This document shows, in pieces, positions 26,536-32,462 of a stretch of 64,000 nucleotides of DNA (position 1 is the stretch's first letter; each line of letters begins with the position of its first letter). The stretch comes from an uncultured Christensenella sp. (GTDB lineage Bacteria; Bacillota; Clostridia; Christensenellales; Borkfalkiaceae). The stretch spans positions 124,001 through 188,000 of the forward strand of contig CAJTQF010000001.1 of assembly GCA_910578565.1 (NCBI GenBank), written 5' to 3'. The position numbers and the translations under genes are program-made. The notes beneath the pieces were generated by a model that saw nothing but the letters and a program-made list of their open reading frames with translations, made no database searches and was not told where the DNA came from.

Positions 26536-27917
26536 TGCGATTGTACCAGAATTGCTATCAGCGAGCTGTAAACGATAGTAGGGAAAATGTAGAACAGGTG
26601 GTTGTCTATAATGCTTATCAGAACCATTGAAAGCGCGGTTATAGCTATAAAACTGCGGTCGACGGTTACGTTTTTGAAAAAGCAGATTATCGTCTGTACC
26701 CTATGTACGGCGTAAGCCGCAAGTCCGAGTATTCCGCAAGCCGCAAGCATCTGGATAATTGTGTTGTGATACATCAAAGGAATTATTTCCAGCCCGACCA
26801 TTTCGGCGGCAGGCGGTATGTCTACGTAGAATCCTGCGCCGAAAACGGGGTGCGCTTTAAAGTTTTCTATTCCTATCTGCCATATTTTCCATCTGCCGCT
26901 GCCGTTTAGTTCTCCGTTTGTAACTATATTGTCGAACAGCTTTTTCAGATAGGGGAAAATCAAATCCTGTTTGAGTCCGCATATTATAATCGCCCCGATA
27001 AGCGCCGCGCCTATAATCAGCGTGTTGGCTATACGGTTTTTACCCTTAACCAGAAGCATTATCGCGCATACGGGGAAAATTACCGCCGCGCCTAACATTG
27101 ACTGGCGGCTCATAGACATAACCGCGGCTACGACAAGCCCGACGGAGTAAAGGGTAAGCGGAAAACCGTACCTGTATTTCCCCGCAAGGTAAGTTGCCGA
27201 AGGAATGCACAGCACAAGATACATACCCATAGTGTTGTGAACGCCCCAGCCGTACATAAGTTTGTCCCTGTCAATGCCGTTTTCGGTAAACACTCCTTCC
27301 GTCGTAATATAGGCGACGACAAGCTCGGTGACAAGCACTACGCTGAAAGCCATTAACGCTACGGCAACGTTTATAAATGTGTTTTTGTTCACCTTGATAT
27401 TATCTTTTACCAGCGTAAAAATCCCAAGGAAGAAAAACGCCATAAACACGCCGTAGGCAAGATTCATAGGGTCGTAATTTTTTGTCGTGACGCCGTTTAG
27501 CAGAAATGTCACGGAAAGAGCGCACAGCCCGAAGAAAACGGGGGTGGGTTTAAACTTTTTTCTGACGCCCAGCATAATTATTCTGTACAGCATTGCGCCG
27601 ACGAACAGCGCGATAAGTATTATGACCTGCACCGTTACCGCAGTTTGAAAATAATAGTCAGAGCCGCCGACGGTGTAAGAAGGGGAGTTTTTTTTGGAAA
27701 TCATCAAATGAAGAAAGGGGAACTGGCAAACCAGCGGCGTTAAATCGTCCAGAACAATGAGCATACATATGCCCAGCGCGGCTGTATAGTACATAACCGC
27801 CAAATCGAGTCCGGTGTAGTAACATATCAGCGAAATTGCAGCCGATAAAAAAGGAAGGTATCTTGACGAAAGCACTCTTTTAAAACTATTCAGACTTTTT
27901 GCCGCGGTCAGCTTCAT
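26514..27917 (-). CDS. O-antigen ligase/polymerase-family membrane protein
   Basis: 467 residues with about ten to twelve hydrophobic helices and a larger loop near residues 310-370 containing GSGRWKIWQIGIENFKAHP and VFGAGFYVD, the Wzy_C/O-antigen ligase signature (Arg-rich loop before GxGxG-like turn, then HNTIIQMLAACG). Such proteins polymerise or ligate undecaprenyl-linked glycans, including capsule or teichoic-acid-like polymers in Gram-positives. Stands alone; the next gene downstream is convergent. Confidence 0.8.
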   Translation of the reverse strand: MKLTAAKSLNSFKRVLSSRYLPFLSAAISLICYYTGLDLAVMYYTAALGICMLIVLDDLTPLVCQFPFLHLMISKKNSPSYTVGGSDYYFQTAVTVQVIILIALFVGAMLYRIIMLGVRKKFKPTPVFFGLCALSVTFLLNGVTTKNYDPMNLAYGVFMAFFFLGIFTLVKDNIKVNKNTFINVAVALMAFSVVLVTELVVAYITTEGVFTENGIDRDKLMYGWGVHNTMGMYLVLCIPSATYLAGKYRYGFPLTLYSVGLVVAAVMSMSRQSMLGAAVIFPVCAIMLLVKGKNRIANTLIIGAALIGAIIICGLKQDLIFPYLKKLFDNIVTNGELNGSGRWKIWQIGIENFKAHPVFGAGFYVDIPPAAEMVGLEIIPLMYHNTIIQMLAACGILGLAAYAVHRVQTIICFFKNVTVDRSFIAITALSMVLISIIDNHLFYIFPTIVYSSLIAILVQSQKYKETE

Positions 27918-28002
27918 TTTTAAATCCTTTTCCCAAGTTTTTCTTAACTTTATTAATTATAGCCCATGTCCCTTTCAAAGTCAATAATGCGGCGGTTATT
28001 TC

Positions 28003-28032
28003 TTGACAAGTCTGGGCGAAAATTGGTAAAAT
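28003..28032 (+). promoter_or_regulatory. promoter of the DGR reverse transcriptase operon
   Basis: TTGACA (28003-28008), 18 bases, TAAAAT (28027-28032), about 38 bases before the start codon. Confidence 0.7.
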
Positions 28033-28070
28033 TACCCATAACCACCACATTCATTTAATTTTAACTACAT

Positions 28071-29195
28071 ATGATAAAGCAGACATTCGAAGAGGTATTC
28101 ACCTTCGAAGCATTGTACCGCGCACATATGAAAGGGCGAAACAGCAAACGCGACAAAAAGCCCATTGTACGCTTCGAGATGAATATGCTCAACCACCTGT
28201 ACGACATTTACCTTAAAATCGTCAACGGTAAATTCAGGTTTGGCAATTACAGCGCGTTTGTTGTCTACGAGCCGAAAAAACGCGAAATCCAGACGTTGCA
28301 CTATTCCGCAAGAATAGTCCAGCACGTTCTCTGCGACGACGTTTTAATGCCCTATTTTTCCAAGCGCGCAATTATGGACAACTGCGTGTGCCAGGTAGGA
28401 AAGGGCAGTCATTTTGCCTTGCGCAGGTTTGAAAATATGCTACGGAAGCATATAAGACAACACGGCGTTAAGGGCTATTTTTTAAAATGCGATATTTTAA
28501 AATATTTCCCCAGTATGCCGCACGCGCAAATGAAGCAGGTTTTTTGCGATCCGATAAAAGACAAACGCCTGCGCGCTATGGTTGAAGGGGTGATAGACAG
28601 TTATCATACCCACTCCGACTACCTTGAACGTTATAACATTCCCGCCCCTGGGAATTGCGTACGCGATACGGGGCGCGGCACACCCATAGGCAACCAGACC
28701 AGTCAGGTCTTCGGAATGTTTTATTTAAACGCCGTGGACAGGCTTGTTAAAGAAAAACTCAGAATCAAATGCTACTCGCGCTATATGGACGACTTTGTGC
28801 TCGTCCACGAAGATAAGGATTTTATCCGCTTTGCCCTTGAAGAAATTAAAAAAGTCGTTGCAAAGTTAGGTCTTTTTCTCAATTCCAAAACCCAGATTTT
28901 CCCCCTTAAAAACGGCGTGACTTATCTCGGTTTCAGGTATATCGTGACGCCCGCGGGCAACGTTATAAAGACGGTTAAAAAGCGTACCCGCACGCGTATG
29001 CGCCGGCGCGCCCGCCTTATAAAAAAGGCGTACTATGACGGCGCCATCGACAGCGAAAGGGTGCAGATGTCCCTTTCCGCGTTTCACGGTCACCTGAAAT
29101 TCGCCAACACATACAGATTAAGAAAAGAACTTTTTGACAGGCTGTCCGCGCTCGTCAACGACAATTTTAAACTGAGGAAAAAGTATGCCGACTGA
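28071..29195 (+). CDS. diversity-generating retroelement reverse transcriptase
   Basis: 374 residues. RT motifs in order: KCDILKYFPSM (motif A, Asp near residue 140), GTPIGNQTSQVFGMFYLN (motif B region; IGNxxSQ near residues 206-212 is the DGR form, where group II introns have QGxxxSP), RYMDDFVLV (catalytic YMDD, residues 238-241), LNSKTQIF and VTYLGFRY. A basic thumb region follows (KKRTRTRMRRRARL). There is no maturase or endonuclease domain. It copies the template-repeat RNA with adenine-specific errors. No Shine-Dalgarno sequence is evident before ATG 28071. The 3' end overlaps the avd-like gene by 11 bases. Confidence 0.93.
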   Translation: MIKQTFEEVFTFEALYRAHMKGRNSKRDKKPIVRFEMNMLNHLYDIYLKIVNGKFRFGNYSAFVVYEPKKREIQTLHYSARIVQHVLCDDVLMPYFSKRAIMDNCVCQVGKGSHFALRRFENMLRKHIRQHGVKGYFLKCDILKYFPSMPHAQMKQVFCDPIKDKRLRAMVEGVIDSYHTHSDYLERYNIPAPGNCVRDTGRGTPIGNQTSQVFGMFYLNAVDRLVKEKLRIKCYSRYMDDFVLVHEDKDFIRFALEEIKKVVAKLGLFLNSKTQIFPLKNGVTYLGFRYIVTPAGNVIKTVKKRTRTRMRRRARLIKKAYYDGAIDSERVQMSLSAFHGHLKFANTYRLRKELFDRLSALVNDNFKLRKKYAD

Positions 29196-29721
29196 AGAAG
29201 AACAACTTTCGATAGATTTTATAGAAAACGCCATCGGCGAAGAACTGAACGCCGACCGTATGCCCGATTTACCCGACCCGCCCGCCGCGCCCGAACGCGA
29301 CGAAAGCATTGCGGGCAAAGAAAACAAAGTCTCGCGCAAGCCGTTTGTGATACGCGACTTCGAACAGCAGCGCGACAAAGAAATGGCGGTGTTCACCCAC
29401 GCAAAAAAACTGAGCGAATACATTTTCGTAATCACCGAAAAATCCCCCAAAAAATTACGCTGGTCGATAGTGGCAAGGCTTCAGAATTGCTCTGTCGACG
29501 TAATAGAAAACCTTTACCGCGCCAATTACGAGCGTGAAACGGAACCGCGTTTGAATTACCAGAAATCCGCGTCTGTAAGTTTAAGCCTTTTAGACTTTTT
29601 TGCCGAAGCGGCGAAACGCAAACAGGCGATAAATTTCCGCCAGCTGACCATAATTTCGCGCGAACTTTCCGAAGTGCGCCGCCTTTTAAACGGCTGGGTA
29701 AAAAGCACGAAAAACAAATAA
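29185..29721 (+). CDS. avd: Avd-like DGR accessory protein with acidic N-terminal extension
   Basis: 178 residues. Residues 60-178 are four predicted helices with the bAvd pattern: FTHAKKLSEYIFVITEKSPKK, RWSIVARLQNCSVDVIENL, KSASVSLSLLDFFAEAA, and a final SEVRRLLNGWVKS that matches the family ending. Avd forms a positively charged pentameric barrel that binds RT and template RNA and is needed for cDNA priming. Typical Avd is about 120-130 residues; here 58 extra acidic, Pro-rich residues precede the bundle. GAGGAAAA lies just before ATG 29185, inside the RT gene. The first template unit's promoter begins 5 bases after the stop. Confidence 0.85.
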   Translation: MPTEEEQLSIDFIENAIGEELNADRMPDLPDPPAAPERDESIAGKENKVSRKPFVIRDFEQQRDKEMAVFTHAKKLSEYIFVITEKSPKKLRWSIVARLQNCSVDVIENLYRANYERETEPRLNYQKSASVSLSLLDFFAEAAKRKQAINFRQLTIISRELSEVRRLLNGWVKSTKNK

Positions 29722-29725
29722 TGTG

Positions 29726-29754
29726 TTGTATTTTGCGCGTGCGGGTGCTATAAT
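29726..29754 (+). promoter_or_regulatory. promoter of template-RNA unit 1
   Basis: TTGTAT (29726-29731), 17 bases, TATAAT (29749-29754), directly after the avd-like stop codon. Confidence 0.7.
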
Positions 29755-29760
29755 GCCGTC

Positions 29761-30084
29761 AAAGGGCAGTAAGTCTTATGTAATCTGGCTGCGTTCCGGC
29801 AATAACAATAATCCTAACAATTCTAATGTTCTCACGTCCTCGGGCGCAAATGCCGGTACGTTTATGGCTGCTTCTCTGGCGGTGCGGCCTGCGCTTCACC
29901 CGTTCGCAAAAGACAAAGCGAACTTTCCCGCATTTAACGCGTAAATTAACCGTTAAACAGAAGATAGGAGTTGAAGGGACTTACGTCCTGCCTTTAAAAG
30001 GCGAAAAATGCTCAACCGTAACCCGACGGTCCGCATACGCGGTCTTTGGTTTACCAGCTTTTAAAAAGCGGTTGAGTTTTTTTT
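29761..30084 (+). ncRNA. DGR template RNA unit 1
   Basis: A non-coding transcript of about 324 nt inferred from its promoter and terminator. Parts in order: conserved leader (AAAGGGCAGTAAGTCTTATG), template repeat TR1 (29785-29900), a hairpin GTTCGC/GCGAAC directly after it (29902-29923), the conserved block AGAAGATAGGAGTTGAAG, a GCCTT/AAGGC hairpin (29990-30002) and an intrinsic terminator CTCAACCG...CGGTTGAG plus T8 (30011-30084). The conserved 3' domain is placed like the spacer RNA that other DGRs need for Avd/RT binding and priming. No ORF with a start signal is present. Confidence 0.8.
29785..29900 (+). repeat. template repeat TR1
   Basis: 116 nt matching the variable repeat at both ends (CTGGCTGCGTTCCGGC... 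and ...GCGGCCTGCGCTTCACC). In the target's frame it reads WLRSG-NNNN-PNNSNVL with AAT/AAC codons at the positions that vary, the hallmark of DGR templates. Confidence 0.88.
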
Positions 30085-30100
30085 GCGCCTGTGTTACAAT
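30072..30100 (+). promoter_or_regulatory. promoter of template-RNA unit 2, inside terminator 1
   Basis: TTGAGT (30072-30077), 17 bases, TACAAT (30095-30100). The -35 box is the 3' arm of the previous terminator stem and the spacer contains its T-run. Identical arrangements occur at 30417-30445 (unit 3) and 30760-30788 (unit 4). Confidence 0.75.
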
Positions 30101-30106
30101 ATATAA

Positions 30107-30429
30107 AAGGGCAGTGAGTCTTGTGTAATCTGGCTGCGTTCCGGCAATAATAATAATCCCTACAATTCTCAGTTTCTCTCGTCCTCGGGCGGCAATAACA
30201 ATGCTTACTCTGCTGCTTCTCTGGCGGTGCGGCCTGCGCTTCACCCGTTCGCAAAAGACAAAGCGAACTTTCCCGTATTTAACGCGTGTATTTACCGTTA
30301 AACAGAAGATAGGAGTTGAAGGGGCTTACGTCCTGCCTTTAAAAGGCGAAAAACGCTCAACCGTAACCCGACGGTCCGCATACGCGGTCTTTGGTTTACC
30401 AGCTTTTAAAAAGCGGTTGAGTTTTTTTT
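30107..30429 (+). ncRNA. DGR template RNA unit 2
   Basis: Same architecture as unit 1, offset by 345 bp, with its own promoter, TR2 (30130-30245), post-TR hairpin, conserved 3' domain and terminator. The 3' domain is nearly identical to unit 1, showing recent tandem duplication or homogenisation. Confidence 0.8.
30130..30245 (+). repeat. template repeat TR2
   Basis: 116 nt; reads WLRSG-NNNN-PYNSQFLSSSGG-NNN-AYSAAS in the target frame. Its 3' half differs from the variable repeat at only two positions, both template adenines (AAT to GGT). Confidence 0.9.
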
Positions 30430-30451
30430 GCGCCTGTGTTACAATATATAA

Positions 30452-30772
30452 AAGGGCAGTGAGTCTTGTGTTCTCTGGCTGCGTTCCGGCGGTGATAATG
30501 GTCCCTACACTTCTCGGTATCTCTCGTCCTCGGGCGGCACTTACGGTGCCTTTACGGCTGCTTCTCTGGCGGTGCGGCCTGCGCTTCACCCGTTCGCAAA
30601 AGATAAAGCGAACTTTCCCGTATTCAATGCACAATGTGTTTTGAACAGAAGATAGGAGATGAAGGGGCTTACGGCCTGCCTTTAAAAGGCGAAAAACGCT
30701 CAACCGTAACCCGACGGTCCGCATACGCGGTCTTTGGTTTACCAGCTTTTAAAAAGCGGTTGAGTTTTTTTT
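30452..30772 (+). ncRNA. DGR template RNA unit 3
   Basis: Third cassette with promoter (30417-30445), TR3 (30475-30590), post-TR hairpin, 3' domain and terminator. The stretch between TR and 3' domain is slightly rearranged (ATTCAATGCACAATGTGTTT in place of the usual ATTTAACGCG... block). Confidence 0.75.
30475..30590 (+). repeat. template repeat TR3, already diversified
   Basis: 116 nt, but the adenine-rich codons are mostly replaced: it reads WLRSG-GDNG-PYTSRYLSSSGG-TYG-AFTAAS. Of 17 differences from TR2, 12 fall on TR2 adenines, so it looks like a mutagenised copy (variable-repeat-like) sitting in a template cassette. Confidence 0.8.
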
Positions 30773-30794
30773 GCGCCCGTGATACAATATATAA

Positions 30795-31115
30795 AAGGGC
30801 AGTAAGCCTTCCGTGATCTGGCTGCGTTCCGGCAATAACAATAATCCTTACAAATCTAATTTTCTCTCGTCCTCGGGCGGCAATAAATGGGGGTACACCG
30901 CGGCTTCTCTAGCTGTGCGGCCTGCGCTTCACTCGTTCGCAAAAGACAAAGCGGACTTTCCCGCATTTAACGCGTAAATTAACCGTTAAACAGAAGATAG
31001 GAGTTGAAGGGGCTTACGTCCTGCCTTAATAAGGCGAAACTTACCCAACCGTGACCCGACGGCGGCAAACGCGCCGCTTTCGCGCCACCTGCTTTAAAGG
31101 CGGTTGGGTTTTTTT
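30795..31115 (+). ncRNA. DGR template RNA unit 4
   Basis: Fourth cassette, the most divergent in its 3' domain. The terminator stem is CCCAACCG/CGGTTGGG (31044-31051 and 31101-31108) where units 1-3 have CTCAACCG/CGGTTGAG: a paired T-A to C-G change. The small hairpin is GCCTTAATAAGGC instead of GCCTTTAAAAGGC, also keeping its stem. These compensating changes support a selected RNA fold. Confidence 0.78.
30818..30933 (+). repeat. template repeat TR4
   Basis: 116 nt; reads WLRSG-NNNN-PYKSNFLSSSGG-NKWGYTAAS. Its 5' half differs from the variable repeat at five positions, all template adenines; its 3' half differs at many non-adenine positions. Confidence 0.9.
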
Positions 31116-31122
31116 GTAACGA

Positions 31123-31153
31123 AAAAACGCCCGTTTGCTTGACGGGCGTTTTC
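31123..31153 (+). terminator. second terminator after the TR array
   Basis: AAAACGCCCGT and ACGGGCGTTTT form an 11-bp stem after the last cassette. Its 3' arm contains the -35 box (TTGACG, 31139-31144) of the next promoter, with TATCAT at 31162-31167 after 17 bases. Confidence 0.7.
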
Positions 31154-31176
31154 AATTATGCTATCATAATTTTAAG

Positions 31177-31434
31177 ACAAGGGCAATGTAAAACCTTTTG
31201 GCGGTTAGCCCCTCGGGGGATATGATGAGTATTCCTTAAAGGGGGTGGTTGAATGGATTTTTCTTTTCTGCGCCTGCTCTGCGTTTTGGTAGAGTCCGGC
31301 GCTATCCACTCGTTAAGAGTTACAAAAGATAAAATTTACATAATCATAAAAAAATAACCGCCTGAGTTTAGCCGACCGGCGATTATTTTTTCGCATATTG
31401 GGGCTAACCGTTTAAAAGGTGTTTGCCCTTGTTG
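31177..31434 (+). other. inverted-repeat-bounded mini gene (type I toxin-like layout)
   Basis: Arms 31177-31212 and 31400-31434 are near-perfect inverted repeats (ACAAGGGCAA, ACCTTTT and CGGTTAGCCCC with their complements). A transcript from the promoter ending at 31167 would start within a few bases of the left arm and end in TTGTTTTTATT after the right arm, so 5' and 3' ends would pair. A small hairpin (CCCCTCGGGG) lies near the ribosome site. Inside, AATAACCGCC/GGCGATTATT forms a further stem. This resembles type I toxin mRNAs, but a small IR-bounded mobile element is an alternative. Confidence 0.5.
31253..31357 (+). CDS. 34-residue peptide in the inverted-repeat element
   Basis: ATG 31253 follows a strong AAAGGGGGTGG site with 4-5 bases spacing. 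The peptide starts hydrophobic (MDFSFLRLLCVLVESG) and ends basic (IYIIIKK). It matches no toxin family I know. The support is the ribosome site and position between the long inverted arms. Confidence 0.4.
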   Translation: MDFSFLRLLCVLVESGAIHSLRVTKDKIYIIIKK

Positions 31435-31552
31435 TTTTTATTATAGGCAAAAAACCGCCCGCTGTCAAGTGAAAGAATAAAAAAATTGATGAAAGTCGGG
31501 GGTTCGGGGGAAGAAAACACCGCTTGTTGTGCGGTCTTTTACTGTCACCCTT

Positions 31553-31698
31553 GTCACCCTGCCCGAGCGAAGCGACGGTTTGCGCACCTTAATTTAAAAA
31601 ATATTAATATGGCGCAAAGCGAAGTCGAAGGGTCCCCCGGAGTAGACGGTAGAGCAGAAGAGATTCTTCGACTGCGCTGCGCTCCGCTCAGAATGACA
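31553..31698. repeat. 146-bp MITE-like repeat, copy A
   Basis: Nearly identical to 32212-32357. The ends are imperfect inverted repeats (TGTCACCCTGCCCGAGCGAAGCG versus the complement of CGCTCCGCTCAGAATGACA, which starts TGTCATTCTGAGCGGAGCG). The core holds TTAATTTAAAAAATATTAAT. No coding potential. Confidence 0.75.
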
Positions 31699-31899
31699 AT
31701 AAAAAGAGCGTGGTTAGAATGACAAACAAAAAGCGACACCGCTCAGAATGACAGAATAAACACTGACGGAATGACAAAAAAACGTGCTGCCGCTGAGAAT
31801 TGCAAGAAACGCCGAAAATGCAAAAAACGGCAAAAAAAGGCGCAAAAACGGGTAAAATGCCGCAAAAAAGCACAAACGCGCGTTTTTAAAAATGCCGAC
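31699..31899. other. A-rich spacer with decayed repeat ends
   Basis: Contains three or four degenerate copies of the AGAATGACA repeat end (near 31716, 31745, 31769) and long adenine runs. No gene seen. Confidence 0.45.
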
Positions 31900-31917
31900 A
31901 CCACAATATATTGTGGT
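31900..31917. promoter_or_regulatory. 18-bp perfect palindrome upstream of target promoter
   Basis: ACCACAATATATTGTGGT, 46 bases upstream of the -35 box of the target-gene promoter; a candidate operator. CCG/CGG bases extend the dyad. Confidence 0.5.
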
Positions 31918-31962
31918 CGGACAACCGTTTAACCACTATTTTAAAAATTTTGTCAAAAACTC

Positions 31963-31991
31963 TTGAAAATTTGAATACTATATGATATAAT
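31963..31991 (+). promoter_or_regulatory. promoter upstream of DGR target gene
   Basis: TTGAAA (31963-31968), 17 bases, TATAAT (31986-31991). The transcript would meet a terminator-like hairpin after about 35 bases. Confidence 0.75.
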
Positions 31992-32031
31992 CACCATACC
32001 ACATTATCACAGATTTTATCATAAAATATCA

Positions 32032-32079
32032 GCGTAGAGCAGGCGCGGTGCAAAACCGCGCGGTCTCTGCGCTTTTTTT
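32032..32079 (+). terminator. attenuator or sRNA terminator in target leader
   Basis: GCGTAGAGC...GCGCGGT pairs with ACCGCGC...GTCTCTGCGC, followed by seven T. Either a short RNA of about 80 nt ends here or this is an attenuator in the long leader of the target gene, whose start is 384 bases further on. The 32080-32211 stretch beyond it has no recognisable feature. Confidence 0.7.
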
Positions 32080-32211
32080 GCGTTAAAAAACCCGATTTTT
32101 TACGGCGAGAACGGAACATTCGGGGGAAACGGTGTAAACGGCGGCGGCAAAGGCAAATTCCCCGTAGGAATACTGCTGAACGGTCGCATTGAGTGTTCTC
32201 GGCGTCACCGT

Positions 32212-32357
32212 GTCGCCCTGCCCGAGCGAAGCGACGGTTTGCGCACCTTAATTTAAAAAATATTAATATGGCGCAAAGCGAAGTCGAAGGGTCCCCCAGA
32301 GTAAACGGCAGAGCACAAGAGATTCTTCGACTGCGCTACGCTCCGCTCAGAATGACA
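32212..32357. repeat. 146-bp MITE-like repeat, copy B
   Basis: Same orientation and length as copy A at 31553, differing at about ten positions. It lies between the attenuator and the target gene's ribosome binding site, so it would be in the 5' untranslated region. Confidence 0.75.
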
Positions 32358-32462
32358 GAGCAAACACGCTCAGAATGACATTACAAATTATTTCCCGATG
32401 ATAAGGGACAAAATAAACCACCCCGCAAAGGCAAGGGGGCAAAGGTATAGGAGGATATACTT

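Noticed and set aside
28071..29195. Group II intron or retron RT
   Set aside because: No maturase/endonuclease domain, no intron domains V/VI or msr-msd; IGNxxSQ, an avd-like gene and TR/VR pairs fit a DGR.
29826..30816. Open frames of 60-147 codons on both strands across the template array
   Set aside because: They repeat because the cassettes repeat, lack ribosome sites, cross terminators, and are in frames unrelated to the target protein.
29785..30933. CRISPR-like array
   Set aside because: Units are about 345 bp with long conserved regions and a 116-nt match to a coding VR; no short repeats, spacers or cas genes.
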